This document shows positions 10,531-19,413 of a stretch of 64,000 nt of DNA, in pieces (the first letter of the stretch is position 1; each line of letters opens with the position of its first letter). The position numbers and the translations under genes were made by a program. The notes beneath the pieces were generated by a model. It was not told the DNA's origin, searched no databases, and was given only the letters and a program-made list of their open reading frames with translations. Origin of the DNA: Poecilobothrus nobilitatus (taxonomy: Eukaryota > Arthropoda > Insecta > Diptera > Dolichopodidae); the NCBI GenBank assembly GCA_947095535.1, contig OX352773.1, positions 105,043,948-105,107,947 of the forward strand, read 5' to 3'.

Positions 10531-10993
10531 TATTTGGCGAGCTATCGCAGATATTACGATTTATCTCTTGGATTTTTGAAAAGTACTAAATATTTACAGT
10601 TAAGTGAAATATCTCTTGAAAATATACCCTGGTGAAATACATTTTGTGTTGCAAATATTACAGATAAATTTCTATGATGTGATCCTCTAGTAAATAAATC
10701 ACATACAAACTTATCATGAGAACTTAATATCATATCATCGATAATAACTAACAAAGGTTCTTGATTATCATTAAAATCTGGAATAGTGTTACTATATTCA
10801 ACATCTTTCATATATAGTGGAACAGCATTTTTATCTGGATTACACCAAATAATTCTATTAATATGTGGTAGCATATTTTCTTTTTATATTTTATTAAATT
10901 ACGAATAAATTTGGTTTTACCGCAGCAGGATGGTCCCGCCACCATCATTGTAAATGGGTGAAAAGACATAGTTGTATTAGTTAAAACAATCAT
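10531..10993 (-). pseudogene. Polinton packaging ATPase (FtsK/HerA type), truncated
   Basis: The N-terminal piece (10993-10808) has Walker A GPSCCGKTKF after HPFTMMVA. After a frameshift near 10880 come IIWCNPDK, Walker B LLVIIDDM, GSHHRNLSVIFATQN and LFKNPRDKS. Just beyond the stop at 10554, another frame reads ARQIYP and runs straight into capsid sequence. The family is the A32-like genome-packaging ATPase. The frameshift separates Walker A from Walker B, so no working enzyme is made. Confidence 0.88.
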
Positions 10994-11087
10994 TGCTAAC
11001 CTATATTTATATGAACAGCTCTTTTTCTAAATGAATATAAATGTAAATTTAGTTATTTCATTGAATATTATTTTACAAACCTTCGAC

Positions 11088-11579
11088 ATGGTTAAACAAG
11101 TTTTTATAGTTGACCTACAATTTTTGCAAGGAAATGAAAAACAATATTTGCTAAAAGAGTTAGCCATACTTGAAAAAGGAAGTTTAATTCCAACTGTGTG
11201 TCATTTCAAAGCACCGTACCCCGCAGGAGAGCTTAGTCAAGATGTGAAATATAATAACCAGTATTGCGAAAATAAAATAAATGGACTTAAATGGAATAAC
11301 GATCTAGTTGAATATTTAGATGTAAAATGTATATTAAAACACTATTTAGAGTCAGCGGAAAAAATTTATGTTAAAGGAGAACCAAAAAAAATTTTCCTTC
11401 AAAAGTACATTGGCAGTGTTAAAATAGAAGATCTAAGCAGAAATTTACCATCATTACAAAAGATTGAAAACTTTAATTCAAATTGTCCTATACATTTATC
11501 AAACAAGAGTTTCAGATATGTTGTTAAAAATTGTTTTAATGTATATATGCATCTTTTAAAAGAAAAAATGTTAGATTAA
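11088..11579 (+). CDS. 163-aa Polinton-associated ORF (VDLQ...KELA type)
   Basis: I chose the Met at 11088 (MVKQVFIVDLQFLQGN) because conserved-looking sequence starts there; an upstream Met at 11031 would add 19 hydrophobic residues. Visible features are IVDLQ, KELAILEKG, NGLKWNND, a YVKGEPKK segment and PSLQKIENF followed by NCPIHLS. The arrangement (VDxQ, KELA, HGL-W, KG-K, PSL) resembles a protein common in insect mobile elements; an exonuclease-like fold is possible but not shown. It lies on the plus strand near the right TIR, opposite to the capsid cluster, with an intact frame. Confidence 0.6.
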   Translation: MVKQVFIVDLQFLQGNEKQYLLKELAILEKGSLIPTVCHFKAPYPAGELSQDVKYNNQYCENKINGLKWNNDLVEYLDVKCILKHYLESAEKIYVKGEPKKIFLQKYIGSVKIEDLSRNLPSLQKIENFNSNCPIHLSNKSFRYVVKNCFNVYMHLLKEKMLD

Positions 11580-11597
11580 GACCTTCAATTTTCATAC

Positions 11598-11831
11598 TTG
11601 CAATATATGAATTTAAATAACACAAAAAAAGTTTACTTCAACATAAAACAAGAAATTCACGTTATGCATGTATGGGTTTATGCTTACAGATCAGCAAGGA
11701 AAGGTCATTGGGAAGAATACGCACGTGATAGAAATAGATTTCAAAGACGTATAGAAAAAGTTGGTCTCGCTATTTCTAAAATCTTAACATCTGATCATCG
11801 TAAAAGAATTTTCCAACACAGATTTCTGTAA
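11598..11831 (+). CDS. 77-aa ORF with WEEYARDRNRFQRRI motif
   Basis: Short plus-strand ORF 18 bp after the previous gene. The core reads YRSARKGHWEEYARDRNRFQ, a pattern I associate with C-termini of proteins in insect mobile elements. It may be the displaced tail of the upstream ORF or its own gene. The C-terminus is basic (RKRIFQHRF). No enzymatic motif is visible. Confidence 0.45.
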   Translation: MQYMNLNNTKKVYFNIKQEIHVMHVWVYAYRSARKGHWEEYARDRNRFQRRIEKVGLAISKILTSDHRKRIFQHRFL

Positions 11832-11884
11832 AATTGTAAAATATTTTCAAATACAAAATTATTTCAAACATATAAATAAATTTG

Positions 11885-12678
11885 TTTTATTTTTGTTTTC
11901 AAATAGGTATCAAAAGCAATTAACTTCCCTTTTTGATTCGTTACAGTATAGAATGTAACGCAATAATAACAAAACCAAGTAAATCAAAGATTTCCCGTTA
12001 TTTTCTCAATGTTATTATAGAACAGAAAAAATCTTACATAACAGATGCACCTATAATTCCATAATTTTCATTTATTTTTATTTTGCAGCTTTAAAACTAT
12101 AATAACAACTTACAACAATTATTGATCTTCTTTAATAAACAAAAATACACTTTGTACCTACTTCTTGTTTTTATTTTTATTATTTACATCTTGGTATTCA
12201 AAAGTACCTATGAATATTTTTCTTATTAAATAATAAAAACAAGTTTTTTTCGTTTCTTTTATGTCTCCTTTTACGTATGTAGATATACTTTATTAAGCAT
12301 GCGATTTTGCGCAATTTAAAAAAATAAACTTGATTTGACCTGAAAAAAATCATCTTTCTATTTGTATGATATCCTATTACAAAGTATCAATGAATTTATT
12401 GAAAAACCTAAATATCCTAAACTTGTTCAGTTCATTAACCTTGCCTAACAACTTCTACAGTACCAACAACCTTCATTTCCTACTATACAACCACTTGCAA
12501 CTTATAAGTTAACAACCCATGCTTATAACCTAAACCAAAACAAACAAAACAAGTTTTTGACCTACTAACTAAGAATAACCTACATTAAACCCATCAATCA
12601 AAATATAGGTCAGTGGGCGTGGTCTTCGGTGCGATATGGCATGATTTTTTCCCATCCCCAAGTTCAGGATTACCTACT
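11885..12678. repeat. Inner Polinton right terminal inverted repeat (~0.79 kb)
   Basis: Reverse complement of the left repeat, ending CCCCAAGTTCAGGATTACCTACT. It is shorter than the left arm because ~210 bp matching 3535-3745 are absent. Confidence 0.9.
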
Positions 12679-12684
12679 ATCGAA
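12679..12684. repeat. 6-bp target duplication, right copy (ATCGAA)
   Basis: Identical to 2923-2928 and directly abutting the terminal ATTACCTACT of the inner Polinton. Confidence 0.92.
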
Positions 12685-13830
12685 TTCTGCAAATACAATA
12701 CAAGTTAATGTTGAAGTTAATGGAGAGCTGAGTCTTGCTTCAATCTTTACTACTCCCTGGTTTAATAAACTCTGACATGTATCAGTTCCCGAGCCGTCTG
12801 GTGATAAATCAAAAGCTAGTATAACCTTTTGAAAAAAGTTCTTTTGAAATTTGATGTCCTCTATCAGAGTGATGTATGCCAGTTCCACTCAATAATGTTA
12901 AATATGCACGAAAATTACAAAGATTAATCGATTGCAGAGTTTGGTGTAGGCACCCCATTCACATATAATTGTAATTGTGTGAGATTGTGATGATCGAAAT
13001 GGTATGGATTTTTCGTTCTTTTAACATTAAAATTTTTATTATTAACCATACAAAATACAAGAGCTTTTGGTATTTACTTTATAAATATATTATCCAATGA
13101 TATGTTGGAAGTGTTAGCTGGAATTGTAAATGTTTTGATTTCACTTCTCGTATAAAAATATTTCGCGTTAGCCTTTTCCAGTACAGTATTGTGTGCTATC
13201 AATATGCTAGGATTAATTGTTAAGTGTTTCATGTATTATGTAGCTTCGAAAATTTTTAAATAACTTTCATCGTTATCTTTCTAATGCTAAAGAAATGCTT
13301 CTCTAACATTATTTAAAAGTAATTTGGAAGTATTGAAGAAATCTACATGTAATTTTCCCATTAATTCTACTATTGCAGAATTGTTGTATGATTTTTGTCT
13401 TGATTTAGAACAAGAATTGTTGAAATCATTGACATTTGGCTTATCCAATTTCCAACCAGATGCTTCCAGATGTGTTTGACTGGAATCTGAACCATAATTT
13501 AGTAAAGTAGTTACGTATGCTTTATAATGGTATAAGGAATCTGAAGGAGTGATGTTTTTTCCGTTTAGAGTTACATTACATTGTTTAATTAAAGAGTGTA
13601 ATAAATTATTACAACACCGGGCTGCGGAGCTGCCCTTGCTTCAGTTCCGGTTCCTATTTTATCGGTTGCACTCCAAAGTGATCCATCTTCTTTTAATATT
13701 TGAACTTTAATTTTTATATAGGGACTGAATAGATCTCGATATGTATCTCCATTCCCAAGCGAAACAAATTCAACGGTTGACGGCGATGCCTCTAAAGAAG
13801 CTTAAGGATTGTATGCTACCTCTTCTGAAC
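12685..13830 (-). pseudogene. Outer Polinton major capsid protein, interrupted and decayed
   Basis: Readable blocks are ASLEASPSTVEFVSLGNGD and GSLWSATDKIG at about 13800-13650 (N-terminal), NYGSD-type and LVGNW-type blocks in shifted frames to about 13080, then GTGIHHSDRGHQIS, LAFDLSPDGSG and VVKIEARLS at 12890-12710, stopping at FAEFD where the inner Polinton begins. The last residues continue at 2928-2885. Many frameshifts and stops predate or postdate the insertion. The motif order matches the inner element's capsid gene. Confidence 0.85.
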
Positions 13831-13846
13831 GCAAAATACTTGTTTG

Positions 13847-14005
13847 TTACTTAAAAACTGGCTTTAAGTAACGAATTAAACTTCCGAATATATTTCCAAA
13901 ACCACGACCTCTTTGTATAGCTGGATAAAACTGTAATAAAGGTCCAATATTGTTGATTCCTCCTCCTACTTGAGAGGAATAATATCTCACGCAAGCTCCT
14001 TCCAT
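13847..14005 (-). CDS. 52-aa Polinton protein with QRGRGFGNIFGSL motif
   Basis: Intact short ORF starting MEGACVRYYSSQVGGG and containing QRGRGFGNIFGSLIRYLKP, a Gly-rich segment followed by a basic amphipathic stretch. Small proteins with a YQRG.G.G..FGGL..-type motif are found between capsid and penton genes of Polintons; comparison with adenovirus pVI-type membrane-active proteins is an inference. It is shorter than I would expect (the family usually continues after the LKP region), because a stop follows and the sequence behind it already belongs to the capsid N-terminus. That suggests an internal deletion. Confidence 0.6.
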   Translation of the reverse strand: MEGACVRYYSSQVGGGINNIGPLLQFYPAIQRGRGFGNIFGSLIRYLKPVFK

Positions 14006-14039
14006 GTTTGATAGGATACCATATTTGAGTAGTAGTATT

Positions 14040-15062
14040 TATATTGGGTAATCAATGCTTTTTAAAGTGTAATACAATTTTTGTTGGATAGTAACTGGAA
14101 ACAAAATTTATTCCATCACCGTATTGGTTACAAATTTTAATCGCTATCGTTTCAAAACAATTTTTTTCTATGGGTATATAATGAACATTTTCAAATTCAA
14201 TATTTGTAGATATTCTACAATTTTCTATGTTGATAACTCTCAACGCCCGCACTTTGCTACTTTCAAAAACAGATGATTGAATGATATCTGAATAAATCAT
14301 CACCATTCAATTCGTCTTTATTATTAGCAACAGCAAAATTGAATAGTTCAGGTAATTTTGTTTTGAAATGTTTTATATTTTTTTTCTGTTAGTAAAGTTT
14401 TTACATTATTACTTTGATTAACTTTTATGTAGAAACTATCTTCATCAAAAGTTAGATTCTGACAGTTTTTTAAATACTACATCATCATAAGTTTTAGGCA
14501 AAGAGATATAAGTCAAAACTTCATTAAAAAATTCTTTGAAAACTTGATTTCGAGTAAGCCCGAGATTAGGAGTTATATTTTTAATAAGCATTGGCAAAAA
14601 ATTAAACATCCAATCATCCAAATGCAATTCCGAATCGTCATATGAATAATATGTATAGCCTATAGATTTGGTTACTTTAATTTTTTCGAGAGGTTTTTCA
14701 ATTCAAGGTTCTCTTTGTTCAATTCTTCTGTTTGTAAAAAATTAAACATCAAATCATCCAAATGCAATTCCGAATCGTCATATGAGTAATATGTATAGCC
14801 TATAGATTTGGTTACTTTAATTTTTTCGAGAGGTTTTTCAATTCAAGGTTCTCTTTGTTCAATTCTTCTTCTGTAAATCGTTCAAATATATTTCTGAAAG
14901 ACCAGCTCTCCAATTTCCATTTCTTAAATCAAATTGAATAGGTAATTTATTTTCGAATGAAGCTAAAGTGTTGTCTGGAAACAGTGTTAAATTATCATTA
15001 CTAAACAATGTTTCATAGAAGTCATCTTGACTATCCATGTTTGTTAACTTCTGCTTAAACAT
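14040..15062 (-). pseudogene. Polinton penton (minor capsid protein), broken
   Basis: The N-terminal piece (15062-14859) has FYETLFSNDNLTLFPDNT and NGNWRAGLSEI, the hallmark start of Polinton minor capsid proteins. Further pieces are at 14627-14445 (MHLDDWMFNF..., NEVLTYISLPKTYDD) and 14306-14052 (MIYSDIIQSS, RVINIEN, FVSSYYPTKIVLHFK). A 140-bp tandem duplication at 14596-14875 shifts the frame. The protein would form the fivefold vertices of the particle. It directly follows the 233-aa ORF (11 bp gap). Confidence 0.8.
14596..14875. repeat. Tandem duplication, 140-bp unit x2
   Basis: Units 14596-14735 and 14736-14875 are almost identical (landmarks ATTAAACATC at 14601 and 14741; TTTTTTCGAGAGGTTTTTCA at the end of each). 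The unit is not a multiple of three, so it breaks the penton reading frame. The near-identity suggests it is recent compared with other damage in the element. Confidence 0.92.
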
Positions 15063-15072
15063 AAATGTTGAA

Positions 15073-15774
15073 CTATTTATATGTTGTCCATTCCGGTGTT
15101 GATGAAGTTCTTAGTTTTGGACTTCTTAGTAAAGGTTTTAGTTTTTTTGTTTCGAGAAACTGTGAAAGTATAGTTGAGGAAATTGAACTATCGAATGATT
15201 TTAGTGTCTTCTTTTTTCCAGGAAAAGATACAGCAATGGTAATTACATCACCACTTGGTGTTTCAAACATTCGATAATCAGAGCTTAGAGATGGTCTTCC
15301 TACTAATTTTTCATTTTTCAACATTTCAGTTTGATCTAATTTTTTAAATGAATTTTCATCATCCAAATCGTAATGTGTTAAATCGATATCCATATTTGAA
15401 TATTCTTTTTTAGCGTCATATTCAAACATATCATCAGTAACTAATGGTAAAAAATTGGTCTGTGCTGATGTTGATTTGTATTTAGGTAATTCAGTTTCTG
15501 TATATGCATTTCGTTTAGAAGAGAATTTTGTTTGAGTGCCTGTATCAAATGTATGATTATTAGCCTTTTCTGGTAATCTTTTTGTGTGTCTTTTGTTAAT
15601 TCCATATTTGAGAAGGTTTTGACGATATAAATACCATTTTTGCAATGGTTTTAATTTTTTATCATATAAAACTTTTTTCATTTTTTGATCCAATAAATCC
15701 AAGTTTTTATCATCTTGAAATAATTTGCTAAATTTTGAAAATATTTCTTGTGACATAACAATCATTCGATGCAT
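15073..15774 (-). CDS. 233-aa Polinton ORF next to penton
   Basis: Intact ORF starting MHRMIVMSQEIFSKFSKLF. It has a basic, helical N-terminal ~70 residues (KKVLYDKKLKPLQKWYLYRQ), a polar Thr/Ser/Asp-rich middle, and a C-terminal block with YRMFETPSGDVITIAVSFPG. Its stop lies 11 bp before the penton start, and its ATG shares base 15774 with the stop of the pX-like gene, so the genes are tightly packed. I recognise it only as a conserved neighbour of the penton gene; it may be a virion protein, which is inference from position. The frame is fully open, unlike its neighbours. Confidence 0.6.
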   Translation of the reverse strand: MHRMIVMSQEIFSKFSKLFQDDKNLDLLDQKMKKVLYDKKLKPLQKWYLYRQNLLKYGINKRHTKRLPEKANNHTFDTGTQTKFSSKRNAYTETELPKYKSTSAQTNFLPLVTDDMFEYDAKKEYSNMDIDLTHYDLDDENSFKKLDQTEMLKNEKLVGRPSLSSDYRMFETPSGDVITIAVSFPGKKKTLKSFDSSISSTILSQFLETKKLKPLLRSPKLRTSSTPEWTTYK

Positions 15775-16106
15775 TATGTCTTACTGAGAAGTTTTTCTAT
15801 TACACCAGATAATATAGTACCAATTAATGTAGGTAAAAATCCTCCATGTTGAATTAATATTTTTCGTTTAGCTTTTATACTTTTCTTAGCACAGGCTAGA
15901 AATCTTAATTGTTTTTTATGTTTTTTTAATTTTCCTTTTTGTGCTGGTGATATTTTATTATTTCCATTTAATATATTGATTGCAATTTCAGCAATAGTTT
16001 TTATAATATCATAATCACAATATTTAAGAATATTTTCACGAAATTTCTTCTTGTTGCAATTTCCTAGTACATGTAATATATGTTGATTTTTCTTCAATCG
16101 TTTCAT
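15774..16106 (-). CDS. pX-like virion core protein (110 aa)
   Basis: Short, very basic protein: MKRLKKNQHILHVLGNCNKK, then a region with AINILNGNNKISPAQKGKLK, then KKSIKAKRKILIQHGGFLPT and a hydrophobic end. The pattern 'N.L.GN...S..QK..L...K..LR.L' followed by a lysine run and 'QHGGFLP.L' is that of a small Polinton/adintovirus protein compared in the literature with adenovirus pX (mu), a DNA-condensing core protein. Usual length is about 100-130 aa, so this copy looks complete. It sits between ATPase and the 233-aa ORF. Role in DNA packaging is inferred from the family comparison. Confidence 0.75.
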   Translation of the reverse strand: MKRLKKNQHILHVLGNCNKKKFRENILKYCDYDIIKTIAEIAINILNGNNKISPAQKGKLKKHKKQLRFLACAKKSIKAKRKILIQHGGFLPTLIGTILSGVIEKLLSKT

Positions 16107-16138
16107 ATTTTTGACAGCTGTTATTCAAATCACCTGTA

Positions 16139-16750
16139 TCACAGTAACATATACAATATTCTTTTAAAAATATTAGTTCTAATACGAAACAAACCGTTAA
16201 CCTCTTGTGTTAAATCTAACATAATATAACCATATGGACTTGAGGTTGATTCATTATATACCCCTAGGAAACCTTTTATATTTTCCGGATATAGTTGTCT
16301 AGCTAAAGGAAAACTTTGGGAGTTGTCTCGAGGGTTTTTAAAAAGCACCAAATATTTACAATTTAGTGAAATATCTCGGGAGAATTTCCCCTGATGAAAA
16401 ACGTTTTGCGTTAATAATAACTATAATAGATAAATTGCGATAGTGCGAACCTTTAGTAAAAAGTTCGCATACCTGTTTATTTGCAGAATCTAACATTAAA
16501 TCATTTAAAACAATTAAAGTAGGTTTATTTTCCCCAAGCTCTTCTGGAATTCTGTTATAAAAATTTATATCAGGGAAATTTATGCTTGTTGGAATAGCAG
16601 ACATTTCTGGGTTACACCATTTTATTTTTTCAATTTTTGAATATATCAATCTGTTAATATTTTTAATTAAGTTACATACAAATCTTGTTTTTCCACATCC
16701 AGATGGTCCCATGCAACCATCATTGTAAATGGGTGATTAAAATATATCAT
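16139..16750 (-). pseudogene. Outer Polinton packaging ATPase, frameshifted
   Basis: N-terminal to C-terminal: HPFTMMVA, Walker A GPSGCGKTRF (about 16700), IKWCNPEM, Walker B-like TLIVLNDLM, GSHYRNLSIIV, then after a frameshift near 16420 the end with LVLFKNPRDNSQSFPLARQL and YGYIMLDLTQEVNGLFRIRT down to 16139. It is more complete at the C-terminus than the inner copy. A further frameshift lies just before Walker A. Family and role as for the inner element's ATPase: genome packaging into the capsid. Confidence 0.85.
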
Positions 16751-16847
16751 TATCGGCTCGTGTTTTAGAAGTCATTGAAAGGTAATTAGATTTGTTCTTT
16801 AAATATATAAAATCATAAACGTGTATAACTTATTCTCATTTTAAAAG

Positions 16848-17144
16848 ATGGAGGTGAAAGAAGTGGAAGAGTTTTTAAAATCATATTCCTCTGTCTTATT
16901 AAATGAGCATAAGGAACGTATTTTTCACATGTATAAATACATTAAAGAATTTTCAACAACAGAAAAATTTACGTCAATATACGGAACTCATTTTGCTCTT
17001 TATTCTTGGGCTTACGACAACTCGTCATCTGGACCGGATATATGTAACTGTTGCTCTATAGAAAATTATAAAATAGAATTGGAAAATCTGATTAAATGGT
17101 ACAGGCATAATGTCAAGGGGACAAATAGTATCGGAAATACATAG
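16848..17144 (+). CDS. 98-aa ORF upstream of integrase
   Basis: Plus-strand ORF beginning MEVKEVEEFLKSYSSV, acidic at the start, with a Cys pair ICNCCS near residue 66. The 3' end overlaps the integrase start at 17110 in another frame. No family recognised. It is divergent from the ATPase gene, with a ~100 bp spacer containing TATATAAAA near 16804. Confidence 0.45.
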   Translation: MEVKEVEEFLKSYSSVLLNEHKERIFHMYKYIKEFSTTEKFTSIYGTHFALYSWAYDNSSSGPDICNCCSIENYKIELENLIKWYRHNVKGTNSIGNT

Positions 17145-17729
17145 ACCAGCCAAACGAAACTTTCGTCGAAGAAAATTTATTCAAAAACGTTTAAACGATA
17201 CATGGAAAATCGATTTAGTAGAAATGATTTAATATGCAAAGTATAAGAAAGAAATAAATATTTATTAACTGTAATAGATATCTTTTCGAAATATGCTTAT
17301 GTTGATCCAATTAAAACTAAAAATGCTAATAACGTTTTACTTGGCATGCAAAACATTTCAAACGTGCTGGAACACTCCCAAAAATATTCTGATCAAGGTA
17401 AAGAGTTTTTTAACAAAGAATTTAGAAAACTTATGGAAATAAAAAAACTTAATCATTATCATAAATATTCTGAAATGAAAGCATCCATAGTAGAACGTTT
17501 TAACCGTACTTTAAAAAATTCAATGTGGAAGCAGTTTAGTTTTCAGGGTAATTATAAGTGGATATCTATTTTGCCCTCATTTAACTTTAACCTAAAAAAG
17601 TTACAAAAGCAAACGAGAAATATATTTTGAAGAACATTTACATGCAACCGAAGTTTTATCAGAAAGCAAACTACAAAGTTGGAGATTATGTACGCATAAG
17701 TAAATACAAAGAAAACTTTTACTTATAAA
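17110..17729 (+). pseudogene. Outer Polinton integrase, lacking chromodomain
   Basis: Starts MSRGQIVSEIHRPAKRNF, a typical Polinton integrase opening. It continues through DTWKIDLVEMI (first catalytic Asp region), a stop, LTVIDIFSKYAYVDPIK, YSDQGKEFFNKEF (second Asp) and KASIVERFNRTLKN (catalytic Glu). The tail has QPKFYQKANYKVGDYVRISK and ends within ISKYKENF at 17729. The chromodomain present in the inner copy is absent here; the frame stops and noncoding TIR sequence follows. Several stops and frameshifts make it inactive. Confidence 0.87.
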
Positions 17730-18146
17730 TAAACTTTTTTATCTTTGTAATACAACTTTTTAATTAATCTAATACAACTTTTTTTCTTTTTTTTTCCACG
17801 ATTTTATTCATACAACCTTTACTTTAAATTACTTTAAACTAAGAAACAATATCAAGGTCACTAACTGCATGATATTTATCTCATAAAAAACAACTGCATT
17901 TTTGTATTAAAAAACTTTCAAACCAACATTTTAATAATGCAAAAAAAAAAACAACTTTTCTATATGCACACGCGCCAACAACATTCCTTAAAAGTTCAAA
18001 CACCTTTGTCGTGAGCTCATTTGCATGAAGCTTAATAACATTCCTATGCGAACGCGCCAACAACATTCCTTAACAGTTCAAACACCTTTGTCATGCTATC
18101 TCTTTCTAGCACAAAATTCCCACGCCAAGGTGCCCCATTACCTACT
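17730..18146. repeat. Outer Polinton right terminus with internal duplication
   Basis: The last ~94 bp (18053-18146) end CCCCATTACCTACT. An upstream block at about 17965-18048 repeats CGCGCCAACAACATTCCTTA and the following GTTCAAACACCTTTGTC. The terminal block recurs at 32417-32529. Together with the TIR start rule this marks the element's right end. Confidence 0.8.
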
Positions 18147-18487
18147 CCTATGTATGATTGCCTAACTTTTTTCTTTATTTTATATTTTTTAAAAAAAACT
18201 TTTTTATCTTGGGTACAAGTGCAAGTGGATAACATCATTTTATTAGTATTTATTGAAATATTGATGTGATTTATCGTAAATTTTCAACTTTGAGAGTTTA
18301 TATATGTATTAAAAGAAAATGTTAGATTTTCTAATATATATTTCAAAAAATACATATAATATTTTTAAAATTCGTTATTAGAATATTTTTTTGAAAAATA
18401 AAACAATATTTATATTAAGAAAAGAAGAGATACTATATAATAATCATGTTGACACTTACATATATTTTAATCAACTTTAATCAGATT
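18147..18487 (+). repeat. Direct repeat copy 2 (partner 1173-1512)
   Basis: Begins with CCTATGTATGATTGC at the base after the outer Polinton's terminus and matches 1173-1512 to ATCAACTTTAATCA. After that the copies diverge; here a GT-rich microsatellite (18487-18535) follows. Confidence 0.75.
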
Positions 18488-19385
18488 TTTGTAGTGTGTG
18501 TGTGTAGTGTGTAGGTAGTGTGTTTGATATTTCTTTAAGTGGATTTTTTGCAAGTACATACATACTTGCATTTTTGATTTTTGATGGTATATTTTTTGTG
18601 AATTCGTGTAACTAAGAGGAAAAAATTGTAAAAATAGCTATCACATAACTTTAATATATACACATACATGCATATATTAAAAATACTATATGTATATACT
18701 TTTGTGTCCTTATTTTTTATGTTATTCCAGAATGTTGCCTGGAACTAGGTCATTTGATTAAAAAACTAATTTTCAATTCTTTACGCCAACGATTCGTGTT
18801 AATCCAACACTTAATCAGGGCGTCAGAATTACAAATTAATCTTTTGACATTATTAATTCCCAAAAAACTTTTTTATATTAATTTCCAAAGTTATAAACAA
18901 TTATAACTTTAGAATTCATTTAAAAAACTTTAACTAAAATATTATTATTATAAATGATGAAATTAAAATTGAAAAATTTAACTAAAAAATTTACTAAAAT
19001 TTACTAATATAAAATTACAATTTAAATAAATAACAATTACAAATTTTTTTTTTTTAAACTTTATTTTACTCTTTTTAACATTCTTAAATTATCTTAGCCT
19101 ATAAAAGTTTAGAAAAACAGCTCTTTTTTTTATATAATTTAATTAACATTTAAACTTATCCTATCGTTTTTATTGTTAATTTTATTAATTATTTTATTTT
19201 TAAAAATCTAAGTAATATTGCAATTTAGCAATTTTTTTTTTAATATTCAATTTTGGAAAAATTCAGAGTATTAAAACCAAATATCTGTTTTTTTTAATAT
19301 AAAACCTTAACCTAACTTAATCTAACAAATTACAAATGTACCGCCAAAATTCTCTATGTAAAAATTTTATCATTTATAATAATAA

Positions 19386-19413
19386 CTAGCTGTTGGCGCG
19401 TCATAGAATGACG
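19386..19413 (-). other. Possible Helitron 3' terminus
   Basis: On the minus strand a perfect hairpin CGTCAT-TCT-ATGACG is followed, nine bases later, by CTAG and then T. A short GC-rich hairpin 10-12 bases before CTRR is the Helitron 3' signature. No helicase or matching 5' TC end was found, so only the end is proposed. Confidence 0.4.

Larger units (their letters stand above)
2929..12678. mobile_element. Inner Polinton/Maverick, 9.75 kb deletion derivative
   Basis: This DNA element has long inverted repeats starting AGTAGGTAAT and a perfect 6-bp target duplication. Polintons are known to have 5'-AG termini, 6-bp duplications and 15-20 kb length. The minus strand carries DNA polymerase B, integrase tail, a 181-aa ORF, a post-capsid ORF, major capsid protein and packaging ATPase. 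The plus strand carries a Gln-rich ORF, a 69-aa ORF and two ORFs near the right end. Penton, core protein and most of the integrase and polymerase are missing, so it is non-autonomous. It is inserted in the capsid gene of another Polinton. Confidence 0.93.
12679..18146. mobile_element. Outer Polinton, right-hand part
   Basis: A second, different Polinton family, interrupted at 2928/12679 by the inner element. Its genes run on the minus strand: capsid, small QRGRGFG protein, penton, 233-aa ORF, pX-like protein, ATPase. On the plus strand are a 98-aa ORF and the integrase at the right end. The right terminus reads, outward to inward on the minus strand, AGTAGGTAATGGGGCACCTT, sharing the first ten bases with the inner element but not the rest. 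The left terminus and polymerase were not found. Its layout differs from the inner element, where the integrase lies on the minus strand. Confidence 0.88.

Noticed and set aside
15065..15277. 70-aa plus-strand ORF
   Set aside because: Antisense shadow of the 233-aa Polinton ORF.
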